DNA from: Chrysochromulina parva
Taxonomy: Eukaryota; Haptophyta; Prymnesiales; Chrysochromulinaceae
DNA length: 29,932 bases
Assembly: GCA_002887195.1 (NCBI GenBank)
Contig: PJAB01000315.1
Coordinates: 1 to 29,932, forward strand
Reading direction: 5' to 3'
In this document: piece by piece, positions 17,009 through 26,500 of the stretch
Layout: every line of letters starts with the position of its first letter
Position numbering within the stretch: position 1 is the first letter of the stretch
Translations under genes and position numbers: made by a program
Notes under the pieces: model-generated
The model's input: only the letters and a program-made list of their open reading frames with translations
The model's database searches: none
Told to the model about the DNA's origin: nothing

Positions 17009-18295
17009 ATGCATGTACTCAAGGAACGAGTTGCGGGATACTGTATGGACGAAAACGCGGGATTTCAACCCGCCGAGCCGCGCGGTCGTGGGCGCGAAAC
17101 TTTGTCCACGACTCGATCCATGCAGCTCACTGCTACTCCTCTCTCCACTTTCAAGCAGCAGCTCACGCTCGTCGAGGCTTCGATCTCGCGACTCGAGGAG
17201 TGTCGGCGCATTCGCCACGATTCGGAAGCGGCCGCGGCGGACGAGGCCGTGCCGGCCACCGGCACCGGTACCGGTGCCACGACATTAGAGTCAGCGGTGC
17301 CACCCCACGTGCCTGCAGAGGTGGTCGAGACGGCTGACTCAACCACCAGCAAGAAGCCCACCAGCCAAACCGATCTCAACCCGCCGCCGCCACCACTGCC
17401 AGATCCCGCTGCTGCTCCACCTGTGCCGCCCATCCTCTTGCAGTCTTCGAAGGCTTCGTCGAGGTGGGGCGACGACGACGAGGAAGATTCCGGGCCCGTC
17501 GCGTCGACGCCCTCGTTCGCGAAGACTCCTCGCGGCGGCGGTGGTGGCGGAGGCGGAGGTGGTGGTGGTGGCGGAGGTGGTGGTGGTGGCGGCGGCAAAG
17601 GCGGTGGCGATCGCTTCGGCGGAGGCGGCAGCAGCGGCGGCGGCGGCAAAGGAGGCGACAGCTCCCGCGGTGGCAAGGGCAGCGACAGCGCCCACGGCGG
17701 CAAGGGCAGCGACAGCGCCCACGGTGGCAAAGGCAGCGACACGCGCAATGAGGCGCGGCCGCCGCACGAGCAGCCGCCGTCGACTCAATCGCCGGCGACG
17801 CATCATGACTCGCGCCCGCCCGCTGCCTCGCCTTCGTTGGCTGCCAAGGGTTCAAGCCGGCAAGGGCCGAGGGACAAGCAGCTCTCGCAGCCGCCGCCGC
17901 CGCAGCCCTCGGGCCGAAAGACGCAGCAGGAGCGTGAGGCCGAGGCGGCCGCCGAGCGTGAGGCGGCGCGTCGTGCCGAGCTCGAGAAGATCAAGCAGTT
18001 CGCGGTCAGCACGGCGGGCGGCAGCGATGGCAGCGATCGATTCGGAGGCGTGAAAGCCGGCGACGGCGGTGCCAGTGATCGCTTTGCAGGTAGCAAAGGC
18101 GGCAAAGGCGCCGACGGCAAAGGCGGCAGAGGCGGCGACGGAGACGTTGGCGGAAAGCGCGGCGGCGGCGGCAAAGGCGGCAAAGGCGGCGGCAGCGGTA
18201 AGGGCGAGGGGCTAACGTACAAGCGCATCTCGCCTGCAGATGCGATCCGTGAGCGCCTCGAGCGGGAAGAGCGTGAGAGGCAGACGCAGCAGTAG
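17009..18295 (+). CDS. Gly-rich disordered protein with charged C-terminus
   Basis: Unrecognised, 428 aa from ATG 17009. An internal ATG at 17120 (giving 391 aa) may be the true start, because the protein-like, helix-forming part begins there (STFKQQLTLVEASISRLEEC). Next come a Pro-rich stretch, WGDDDEEDSG, a run of about 22 Gly (17533-17598), RFGGGGSSGGGG, three GGKGSDSAH-type repeats, a Gln/Pro-rich section, a charged helix (QEREAEAAAEREAARRAELE), more GGK and DRFGG repeats, and a final charged helix containing YKRISPADAIRERLEREERE. GGK and RFGG-like repeats occur in RNA-binding and phase-separating proteins, but no RNA-binding domain is visible, so that role is only a guess. Divergent from the receptor-like gene. 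Confidence 0.55.
   Translation: MHVLKERVAGYCMDENAGFQPAEPRGRGRETLSTTRSMQLTATPLSTFKQQLTLVEASISRLEECRRIRHDSEAAAADEAVPATGTGTGATTLESAVPPHVPAEVVETADSTTSKKPTSQTDLNPPPPPLPDPAAAPPVPPILLQSSKASSRWGDDDEEDSGPVASTPSFAKTPRGGGGGGGGGGGGGGGGGGGGGKGGGDRFGGGGSSGGGGKGGDSSRGGKGSDSAHGGKGSDSAHGGKGSDTRNEARPPHEQPPSTQSPATHHDSRPPAASPSLAAKGSSRQGPRDKQLSQPPPPQPSGRKTQQEREAEAAAEREAARRAELEKIKQFAVSTAGGSDGSDRFGGVKAGDGGASDRFAGSKGGKGADGKGGRGGDGDVGGKRGGGGKGGKGGGSGKGEGLTYKRISPADAIRERLEREERERQTQQ
17669..17743 (+). repeat. 27-bp tandem repeat, GGKGSDSAH
   Basis: Units at 17669-17695, 17696-17722 and a partial 17723-17743, in frame in the Gly-rich protein. Confidence 0.85.
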
Positions 18296-18936
18296 CTCGC
18301 TCTTCGGTGGCCAGGGTCGATAACGGCATTGGCCAAATGCGCGGCGCTCATCACTTAGCAGGCTCGGGTCGTGGGGACAGACGCGTGAAGGGCGCCCATC
18401 ACGGCGCGACTGCGGCCGAGAGTTGGCGGCATGGTGCCTCCTCTGCATTTCGACAGCCAGTTTATCAACACGTCGCCCTGAGCGTCATATAGTTTCCTCG
18501 CCGTTGTGGGTGCGCGCAGGGTCCAGGCGACGTAGCACGTACAGGTGGAACCAGGGTCGAGGGTGGCGCATCCGACTTCAAGATAAATGATTAATTTAAC
18601 TTCAAGATAAAACACAGTTGCTACGCGCGCATCTCGTCCCGCCCCACACATGTGCGGAGCCGGACTCAGCAGACAGCACAGTCACCACGCTCCACGGATC
18701 GGCGTTAGGAATCCTATTGTTCCGCGATTCGAGCGCCGGAGCGCGTGACAGTCTTGCGTGACCCGCCATCCCCTACAGTGTACACAGTTCGTTCTGCCGC
18801 GAGTGGAAATGGCGCGGGTGGTGTACCCTGCTGGCACCTGCTGGTATTCATCGTGCTGTCCCTCGGGTGTCTCGGCATTCCGGCACTCACACGCTGGACG
18901 AAAGGACTGCGGGAGCAAAACAGTAGCTTCACAGTC
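18296..18936. other. Tail-to-tail intergenic region
   Basis: Between the Gly-rich gene and SDHD 3' ends. No gene recognised. It contains a 13-bp direct repeat, ACTTCAAGATAAA, at 18575-18587 and 18599-18611 around a TTAATTTA stretch; this AT-rich patch stands out from its surroundings. Confidence 0.5.
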
Positions 18937-19600
18937 TCACGCAGCCTTTGGCCGCCAAAAGGACTTGATGGTAGCGGTGATGCCGGGGCCGCTCAGGTTG
19001 AGCTTGGCGAGGCCGAGAAGGGTCGTGCCCGTGACGGCGAGCATGGCGTAACGAGCAGGCAGGATAGCACCCTTGCCAAAGATCTTCTTGGCATAGTCGG
19101 TGATCACCATGTTCATCGAGATGTGCGAGTGGATCGGCAAGACGATGCCGAGCGCAATGTCGAAGGGCATGCTGAGCGCGGACGGGCTGAGGACCAGGGC
19201 GACGGGCGTGAGGGCGATCAGTGCGTAGTTGATCTTGTGATGCAGGGCCAGCATCGAGGCCACCGTGTCGGCTGTGGCACATTCGGAGACGAGTGAGTGA
19301 GCTCGTCGATTGGGATGCAAGGGATGGGGTTGGGCGTGGCGGTCCGCTTGGGTGGCAGCGCGCGCGGCTCGAAGCTTCGGCGAGTTGCTCACATGCAATG
19401 ATAGAATCGGAGGCGCTCGCCGCCTCGGCGGCACCCTTTGGCTGGGCTGCACATGGGACAGAAGGCGCGGCGGACAAACAAACGATGGTCAGCAAGACGG
19501 GAAGAGCGGGTAGGGTGGGTCCCCGCGGCGCACCGGTGCGGAGGCCACGAGAGAAGAGCCGCGGCCGCAGCGACGAGAATGAGCGCATCGCAGACATCAT
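18937..19600 (-). CDS. SDHD: Succinate dehydrogenase membrane anchor subunit D (CybS), mitochondrial
   Basis: Complex II anchor subunit that binds heme b and helps form the ubiquinone site in the inner mitochondrial membrane. I reconstruct three exons: 19534-19600, 19393-19446 and 18937-19271. Both introns are GT-AG and phase 1, giving 151 aa, a normal CybS length. Exon 1 encodes a mitochondrial presequence, rich in Arg and Ser with no acids (MRSFSSLRPRLFSRGLRT). The core shows HHKINYALIALTPVALV (helix 1), LPIHSHISMNMVITDYA, which aligns with the animal SDHD segment carrying the heme histidine and the quinone-site Asp-Tyr pair, and a last helix followed by GITATIKSFWRP, matching the C-terminal GICKAV..LW pattern of animal SDHD. 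An upstream ATG at 19689 opens a 23-codon uORF. Divergent from the MsrB fusion gene. Confidence 0.88.
19272..19392 (-). other. SDHD intron 2 (121 nt)
   Basis: Donor GTGAGC after exon base 19393, acceptor CCACAG before 19271, phase 1. Removing it joins the presequence-proximal part directly to DTVASMLALHHKINY. Confidence 0.75.
19447..19533 (-). other. SDHD intron 1 (87 nt)
   Basis: Donor GTGCGC after 19534 and acceptor ATGTGCAG before 19446, with a pyrimidine-rich 3' part and a TGCTGAC branch-like sequence; phase 1. The frame also stays open if it is retained, which would insert a hydrophobic stretch; splicing gives the more typical presequence. Confidence 0.65.
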
Positions 19601-19787
19601 CAAGGGCCCCTACGTACCTAATTCAGGCTGTGATAACAGTTGACAGGGTTTGGAGATTCGCTTGCATGTGACGACATCGCAGACGTCATCAGCGTCGCAG
19701 TGGCCCCAGCATACATGAATCCAGATATACATGGCGGCCGTGTACCGGATTCCTCAGCGGATTTCGCTTCTTTGAACACGGCCAAGG
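19601..19787. promoter_or_regulatory. Divergent upstream region of SDHD and MsrB fusion
   Basis: 187 bp between start codons. It contains a near copy (19675-19691, CATCGCAGACGTCATCA) of the SDHD start region (19586-19602) with one difference, and that difference creates a CRE-like GACGTCAT. The uORF of SDHD (19618-19689, minus strand) begins in this copy. Confidence 0.45.
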
Positions 19788-22040
19788 ATGAGGTCGTCCC
19801 TGTCTTTTATTGTGCACGAGCTGCTTCTGACGCTGCGCACGCCCTCGATAGCCGCGATAGCCACGCTTGTCGCCGGCGGCGTAGGCGTTCAGGTCCTCGC
19901 GAAGCGCCGACCGCCACCTCAAGCAGCTGCACCCGCTGAAGCCGCAGCAGCTCAGGACCTACCGTCCGCAGCTGCTGCTCCCATGGAGCTGTCAGCCGTG
20001 CCTTTGCCTGCGGTTGTCCATGTGTCGGCTCCAAGTGCCACCGCCCCCCGATCATCACTGCCAGACGCGGCCATGCAGGCGATGGCGCACGTGGCGGCCG
20101 CAGCCATGGCCGCGGTCAGCCACATTCCGGAGCTGATGCGTGGACTGGAAGCCACATCTCTCTCCTTGCCCGGCCAAATACCAGTGCTATTCGGCGCTGT
20201 CGAGAATGATCTGCGCCGAGGCGCCGCATCTCTATGTGCATCGAGCTCGGCACTCGCGCATCGAGCGCCAGAGCTGCTCCGCGCTCTCGAGAACGACCTG
20301 TGCCGAGGCGCCGCCTCGCTGTGGGCGCTGGGATCGACGCTTGCGCACCGGACGCGCGAGCTGCTCGGCCCGGTCGAGAGATGTCTCATCCGAGGCGCCA
20401 CTTCACTGGGGGCCTCCGTGGGTGTTCTGGCCTCGGGGCTCGCGTGTCGGACGGTCACCAACCTGCAGCTCGGCGCCACATCTCTATGTGCGACGAGCTC
20501 GGCACTCGCGCATCGAGCGCCAGAGCTGCTCCGCGCTCTCGAGAACGACCTGTGCCGAGGCGCCGCCTCGCTGTGGGCGCTGGGATCGGTGCTCGCGCAC
20601 CGGGCACTCGAGCTTCTGCGCCCGGCCGTGAACTCTTTCGGCGTTCTGATGTTGCCGCTCGCGCATGGAACGCCAGATCTGGTGCGTGAGCTCGAGAGGG
20701 ATCTGTGTCAAGGCGCTGCCTCGCTTTGGGTGCTTGGCACGACGCTCGCGCATCGGACCCCCGAACTCTTCCGCCAGCTGCACCAGCGCTTGCCGCCCGA
20801 GGCGCACGGGCTCGCATTGGCAGCACACGCATCGGCTGCTTTGGTGCTCGCGGGCTTCCTGTGGCGCCAACAGCCGCCCTCATGGACCGGTGCACGCCTC
20901 CGCCCATCGAGCGAAACCAAGTCGACTGTGCCCGCGACCGTTTCCGCGACCGTGCCTGCGCCTGTACCCCCGACCGTTTCCGCGGCCGTGCCTGCGCCCG
21001 TGCCTGCGCCCGTGCCTGCGCCTGTGCCATCGACGGCTGCCGAGGCGGGCCTCGTGGTGCGCACCGCCCACCACAACGCTGCCGAACAGAAAGCGGCGCG
21101 CATCGCCGACTGGATCCGCGGCGGCAACCCGTGGGCCGAGCAGGGCTTTGTCCCGATGAGCGACGCTCAACGGCCTCGGACGGGAGTGCGTGACAGGCTC
21201 GCAAAGCAACGGCAGGAGCTTGCTGAGCAGTTATCCGTGCAGACTGCAAAAGCTATTGGCCGTGCGGCGCCCGTCGCCGCCGCGCCCATGGCAACGATGA
21301 CGAAGCACGAAGAGTCAGCGCCTGAGTCACCGGCGGCGCTGCATCGTCCGTCTAAGCTGTCCCTGCCCGTGCCCGCTCCCGAGGCGGCGGCTTCCCGATC
21401 GCCGCCCGCGCGTGCGGCCGAGGGTGACTTGCTCCTCCACGTGACGACGGCCTCACCCTCGCGCGTCTCCTCTCTGAGCGGCGCCAGCCCCCTCCGCCCT
21501 GCTGGCGGCAGCCCGGCTCGCAGCCCAACTCGCAGTCCAGCCAATCGGCGCGTGCAGCCGCCGGTCGAGTGCGATAGCTGCATGTGCAACCCGGGCACAG
21601 AGTACCTCAATGCAGGCACGTGGCTCCGACTGCTCAGCGCCGAACAACGCCGTCACGAAGAGGGCTGGCTGGCGAAACTCGATTCCGAGCAGTTCCGCGT
21701 GCTCCGAATGAAGGGAACCGAACCTATTCACAGCGGCGAGTACAACGACACCTTCGAGCAGGGCCACTACGCGTGCGCTGGCTGCGGCGCCGTGCTCTAC
21801 TCCTCGAAGCACAAGCCGCGCTCGTTGGCGGGACACGGCTGGCCGGCCTTCAGCGAGAGCCTCCCCGGGGCGCTCGAGCGCATCGTTCACCCTCCCAAGA
21901 AGATCGAGATCGTGTGTGCGGCGTGCGGCGGGCATGTTGGCCACGTCTTCAAGAGCAGCCGCTATCCGGCGCCGAAACACGAGCGCCACTGCGTCAACTC
22001 GGTCAGCCTCCGCTTCATGCCCATGAGCGCGCTCAGCTGA
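19788..22040 (+). CDS. MsrB methionine-R-sulfoxide reductase fused to membrane repeat region
   Basis: 750 aa. Residues about 610-745 are a complete MsrB (SelR) domain, which reduces methionine-R-sulfoxide in proteins. It has the zinc cysteines C663/C666 and C710/C713, HSGEYNDTFEQGHYACAGC, GHGWPAFSESLPGA, CGGHVGHVF and the catalytic C735 in RHCVNSVSLRF. The common resolving Cys before GWP is replaced by His. A CDSCMC cluster at 595-600 just before the domain could resolve instead; that is inference. N-terminal to it are a hydrophobic segment at about 19-38 (SIAAIATLVAGGVGVQVLA), about seven degenerate 29-aa units (ENDLCRGAASLWALGS-LAHRTPELL) at about 140-350, another hydrophobic stretch (SAALVLAGFLW), Val-Pro-Ala repeats, and a helix with IADWIRGGNPWAEQGF. 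The fusion looks genuine because the frame is uninterrupted. Location is unclear: membrane-anchored, perhaps ER or an organelle. Confidence 0.85.
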   Translation: MRSSLSFIVHELLLTLRTPSIAAIATLVAGGVGVQVLAKRRPPPQAAAPAEAAAAQDLPSAAAAPMELSAVPLPAVVHVSAPSATAPRSSLPDAAMQAMAHVAAAAMAAVSHIPELMRGLEATSLSLPGQIPVLFGAVENDLRRGAASLCASSSALAHRAPELLRALENDLCRGAASLWALGSTLAHRTRELLGPVERCLIRGATSLGASVGVLASGLACRTVTNLQLGATSLCATSSALAHRAPELLRALENDLCRGAASLWALGSVLAHRALELLRPAVNSFGVLMLPLAHGTPDLVRELERDLCQGAASLWVLGTTLAHRTPELFRQLHQRLPPEAHGLALAAHASAALVLAGFLWRQQPPSWTGARLRPSSETKSTVPATVSATVPAPVPPTVSAAVPAPVPAPVPAPVPSTAAEAGLVVRTAHHNAAEQKAARIADWIRGGNPWAEQGFVPMSDAQRPRTGVRDRLAKQRQELAEQLSVQTAKAIGRAAPVAAAPMATMTKHEESAPESPAALHRPSKLSLPVPAPEAAASRSPPARAAEGDLLLHVTTASPSRVSSLSGASPLRPAGGSPARSPTRSPANRRVQPPVECDSCMCNPGTEYLNAGTWLRLLSAEQRRHEEGWLAKLDSEQFRVLRMKGTEPIHSGEYNDTFEQGHYACAGCGAVLYSSKHKPRSLAGHGWPAFSESLPGALERIVHPPKKIEIVCAACGGHVGHVFKSSRYPAPKHERHCVNSVSLRFMPMSALS
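20220..20336 (+). repeat. 117-bp coding repeat, copy A
   Basis: Matches 20472-20588 with about three mismatches; offset 252 bp (84 codons, three 29-aa units less three residues). Recent duplication or gene conversion. Confidence 0.88.
20472..20588 (+). repeat. 117-bp coding repeat, copy B
   Basis: Partner of 20220-20336, encoding the same SSALAHRAPELLRALEND segment in frame. Confidence 0.88.
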
Positions 22041-22836
22041 ATGGGAGCCGGATTCCTTCGGGGTGCGCGGGCTGCGGGCGCGATGTGTTTTAGTTTTTGA
22101 ACAGCGAGTCAGACACACTTTGTGATCTGTGATGTCACATGTGTACGGTGTGTAGGCGGCTGGGCGTTAGGGTTAGGGGTCTACGAAGAGAGGCGCTCGG
22201 CTACCTTCGGGCTTGTGAGTCGCTCGACCCTCGACGCCGGCTACCGATTGCTCATACGACGCATATGGCGGTTCGGTCCTTCTAGACCGATCCGAAGTGC
22301 GAAGAGTCTGAGTAATTGTAATAGCAAATAGCTAATCGGGTAGCCGGTATGCGGTCGAGACGTCCGCGCTACGCGCGTGCGAGACGTGAACGTTCCCACA
22401 TCCCAGACGCGCACGCCTCTCACGTTGGGTCCCCAGGGAGGTGGCGCGTTGGCCGTTGGCCTTGGCGCGTCCGATAATCATAAAATCATACGATTCATCT
22501 ACGCCCACTACACCGCGATCGGCGATCCGCCGGTCGACGCGAACTCTGATTAAACACATAAGTACGTACTTTGCAGAGAAACTGTCCAAGTTCCAGAAAC
22601 GTCGGACTGCACTCGTAGGTCGCCAAGCCGAAACGTCGGAGGTCGCCAAGGTCCAAGCCAGCTGGTCGGGCGGACGCGACTGGAGCCCTGGGCCGGGTAC
22701 CAGGACCAGCGCCGCATCATCGATCATGCAATCAGTCCCGGTGTCCGTTCAGGTGTCCGTTCTGTCCGATGCTGCAGCCCGGTGACCAGACCCCGCACCC
22801 GGCCGGCTGAGGGTGGCCTTTTGCGACGCCGATACG
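22041..22836. other. Tail-to-tail intergenic region
   Basis: Between MsrB fusion and centrin 3' ends. No gene recognised; the short frames have no protein character. It holds two adjacent TTAGGG units at 22167-22178 and a short direct repeat GGTGTCCGTT near 22739-22760. Confidence 0.5.
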
Positions 22837-23433
22837 TCAGTCGTCGTCATCGAGGAGGTCGTCGAGAGGGTTCTCGCCGCGCTTCTTCATGATGCGATAG
22901 AACTCGTCAGGGTTTATCTCGCCATCGCCGTCGCGGTCGGCCTGGTCGATCATGTCCTGCAGCTCCTCGTCAGTCATATTCTCGCCCAGCTCCTTAGCGA
23001 CGCGCTTGAGGTTCTTGAATGAAATCTTGCCGGTCGAGTCGTCGTCGAAGAGCTTGAAGACCTTGTTGATCTCCTCTTTCGTGTCCTTATCGCCCATCTT
23101 GCCTGTCATCATCTCGAGAAACTCAGGAAACTGCAGGAGAGAGAGTCAAGATCCCGCAGCGCTGGTGAGGCTTTCCGGGCGAATCACGCCCGGAGGGGTC
23201 TGCCGCACCTCGATGTGCCCCGAACCATCGGCGTCGATGTCCGTGATCATCTTGCGCAGCTCTTCCTTCTTGACCTCGAAGCCAAGGGCACGCATTGCAG
23301 CCTTGAGCTCGCGGTAGTCGATCGAGCCGGAGTGGTCGGTGTCGAAGAGGTTGAACGCCTCGCGAATCTCTTCGATCTGCTCTTCTGAAAGCCCTTGCTT
23401 CTTGACCTTCCGCGACGCTGGTGTGCGACGCAT
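22837..23433 (-). CDS. Centrin (caltractin), EF-hand calcium-binding protein
   Basis: Centrins are basal body and flagellar-root calcium-binding proteins that bind SFI1-type repeats. Two exons: 23209-23433 and 22837-23130, with a phase-0 GT-AG intron of 78 nt (donor GTGCGG, acceptor CTCCTGCAG). The joined product is 172 aa, the same length as human centrin-2. EF-hand 1 is [22 protein letters not shown]-hand 2 is rebuilt exactly across the intron (DADGSGHIE + FPEF); EF-hand 3 is [22 protein letters not shown]-hand 4 is [18 protein letters not shown]. The spacer [18 protein letters not shown] is typical of centrin. Loops 1, 2 and 4 keep acidic residues at the key ligand positions; loop 3 is less canonical at position 12, as in many centrins. 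ATG 23433 gives a short basic N-terminus ([13 protein letters not shown]); an in-frame ATG at 23511 would add 26 residues. Confidence 0.93.
23131..23208 (-). other. Centrin intron (78 nt)
   Basis: Phase-0 intron inside EF-hand 2. Without removal the frame stops soon after the donor, in the intron itself (TCTTGA), so splicing is required to make centrin. Confidence 0.9.
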
Positions 23434-23590
23434 GTGGCGTCTGGTGTCTGGAAAACCGGGTTGTGCGCCGTCTGAGCCTATGATCTCTGTGGAAGCAGAA
23501 TCTCGTGACATTCAGCCAGGACTCCAACAATGAACACTATGTTACTCGCAGCTCTCTTTTGAGGTTTGGGTTCCGATGACTTGACTTGAA
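23434..23590. promoter_or_regulatory. Divergent upstream region of centrin and coiled-coil gene
   Basis: Only 157 bp separate the two starts (214 bp if the + gene starts at 23648), so the promoters must overlap. The right half is AT-rich (TTGACTTGAATTGAATGAA). No known motif is assigned. Confidence 0.45.
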
Positions 23591-26500
23591 TTGAATGAAA
23601 GTGTAACGCTTTTGCAATCGCTTTGCGCACTTGGGCAAAAGGCAACAATGCACTCCTCGATTCTTTACGGAGCCGCCAAGCGAGGGCACACACTGCCACA
23701 GCAGCATTCAACGCCTCAGCTGTCCCCTCCACCGCCGCGCCCTCATCTGTCCAACTCACCGCCACTTTTCGCGGCGGCCGATCAGTGGCTGAAGCGCTCT
23801 TTCCTCAACGACAAGGCACACGCTGAGGAGGATCTGCAGGAGGCACTCAAAGAGGCGCTCGCGGAGGCGTCGCGGACTCGCAAGGCGCTGCGCGAGGCTA
23901 CCACTGCGCGCGACTCTGCGCTCGCTGCTGCCGCAACGCTTCGCAAGTTGCACGAGGGCGAGCTGCGTCGGCAGCGCGTGGAGCTGGTCTCAGATGCGAA
24001 GACGGAGCAAGCCAAGTTTGCGGCGGCGCAGGTGCAGGCGGAGCAGGCGCGACGCATGGCCGACAAGGAACTCGCGGCCGCACGCGACCAGATCGAGACG
24101 ATCCGCCGCGAGTCGCAGGCGTACGCCGAGGCGCAGCGCACGTGGGCACGAGAGCGGCGCGTGCTCGAGGAGGCGCGGCGCAACCTCGAAGAGGAAGGTG
24201 CTGCCCTTTCCGAGCGCGCCGCGCAGGAATCGCGCGAGGCGGGCGAACGAGCGGGGGCGCTGCGCGTGGCGCTCGACGAGGCGCGCTCCAAACTCGAGGC
24301 CACCGAGGCTCGCGCGCACGCGGAGCGCAAGGCGCGCTCCGCGGAAGCAGCCTCACTCAGAGAGCAGCTCGCGACGCTTACACAGGAGGCGGAGCGCGCG
24401 CACGCGGCGACCAAGGCGGCGACTGCAGCGGCGGCCGAGCAGCGGCAAGCCGCCGAGCTTGCGAGGCGCGCGGCGGACGATCACAGCCGGCAGCTGCAGG
24501 CGCGAGTTGCCGAGGCGGAGTCGCATGCAAGGCAGGCCGAAGCGGGCGCAAAGGAGGACTCTGCCCGTGCCGAGGCCGCCGAGGCGCGGAGCGAGGCGGC
24601 GGAGGAGGGGAAACGGCTGGCGGAGGCGGCACAGCGTCAGGCCGAAGCAGCGCAGCTGCAGGCCGAGAAGCTCGTGGTGGAGGGGCAACGTCACGCTGAC
24701 GAGGCGTCCAAGCAGCTGAAGCAAGCCGAGGCGCTGGTGCTCGTCACTGAGGGTCGTGTCCATATCGCCGAGGAGCGAGCCAAGCAAGCGGAGGAGGTGT
24801 CGAAGCAGGCCAAAAAGCGCGCGGCCGAGGTGGAGGAGCTCTCGCAGCAGGCCGAGCGGCAAGCTGTGAAACGAGTTCGGGATGCGGTGGAGCGCACCGA
24901 GCAGGCTGAGGTGAAGCTCAAGGAGTCCCGCGAGCTCCGAAGGCGCGAAGCGGAGGCTCTCAAAGCGAGCATACAGCAAGCCGACGAGCGGCGGCGCGAG
25001 GCCGAGGCCCTCGCGCATCAGTGCAGTGCCACCTTGGCCGACTCGGATCGACGCTTTGAGAGGTGCGGTGCAGAGGCGGCAGAGGCGGCGGCGGCGGCGG
25101 CGGCGGCGGGGGCGGCCAAGGAAGAGCGAGCGCGGGAGAGGCATGCGGACGCGGAGCATAGGGCTGGAGCCGCGGCCGCCGCACTCTCGGCGGCCAAGGC
25201 CGAGCTGAGCGAGGTTAAGGCGGAGCTCAGCCTTATCGGAGCGCGCCGCTGCCCGCAGCCGCTGCCCTGCCCAGAGGCGGCCGCTTGCCCCAAGGCCGTC
25301 GCTTGCCACGGCGCTGACGGCGGCAGCAGCAGCGACGGCCGTTGGGGCCACTTGGGACCATGGCCACGCGATGTCTTTTGGACGGTCAGCTGGATCCTTC
25401 AGCCACACGGCCGTTCCGACGGCACCTCAGAGGCGCCGGCGGTGCGTCCAGGCAGCCGCCGCGCGTCGAGTCGGGCTCCCGAGGAGGATCCAGCGCCCGA
25501 GCTGCTCCTCTACGCGGGGGGTGCGGTGCTGCTGCCCTCTCTCACTCTTCTGGTCCTCGTCGTCCTCGCCCGCTGGTGGACGCGTCGTCGCGGGCACCTC
25601 CCCAGCAGCCACCTTGCGTCGAGGAGCAGCCACGTGCAGAGCGATGCGTGTGCACAGCTCTGCACGAGTGTGAACAGCGGTGCGTGTGCACACCTCTGCA
25701 CGGGTGTGAACAGCAGCCACTTGCCGAGCGGCTCCACGGTAGCGCCACCGTCGGCAGCGGCGCCGGCCACCGTTAGGATCTCGGCTCCCGCCGCGGCCTC
25801 CCGCGCCGTCGTGAGCACGGCCGCTCGCGCCGTCGTGAGCGCGGTTCCGCGCGCCGTCGTGAGCAATGCTTCTCGCGCCGAGCTCGCGCGCGCGACCGGA
25901 CCGACGCCACACCTCCCGGGATCTCAATCTCCCATCATCAACCTCCCGGGATCTCAATCTCCCATCATCAGCTGCGAAGCCACGTGGCAGTCTCATCAGG
26001 ACGAGGAAGTGGCGCTCCAAGCGGCGCTCGAGCGCGAGCTCAGCCAGGCCTTGGCGCTTCAGATGGCGACGGCATCGACGGCGAACGAGCCCAAGATGGC
26101 GCTTCGGATGGCATCGGAGGCGGACGAGACAGAGCCCAAGATGGCGCTTCGGATGGTGATGGAGGCGGACGAGACAGAGCCCAAGATGGCGCTTCGGATG
26201 GTGACGGAGGCGGACGAGACAGAGCCCGAGTGGCTGCGCGAGGCTTCTGATGTGCTGTCGGCGTCGCCCTCTGCGAGTGCTCCCGCCTCCGTGCGCGCCG
26301 CCACGCCCGCCGACGACATGGCTCTTGCGCAACAGGTCGCCGACGCTCTCGCCGTACAGGGCGGGCCGCGCTCGTTATGGCGCCCCGTCCCACGCGCCCC
26401 CGCCGCTTCCCAGGCTGCTTCCTCCCAAGCCGCCGCCACTGCCAGTAAGACTGCCCAGGCCGTGCGTCAGCTCGCGCGGGTGTGTTCACAGCTCGAGAGC

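Noticed and set aside
17339..17855. Minus-strand frames rich in Arg or Ala over the Gly-rich gene
   Set aside because: By-products of GGC/GGT repeats of the + strand gene.
19393..19452. SDHD starting from the single-exon frame at 19452
   Set aside because: Its first 60 residues are Pro/Arg-rich translation of intron 2 and lack a presequence; the three-exon model restores an ordinary mitochondrial N-terminus in phase.
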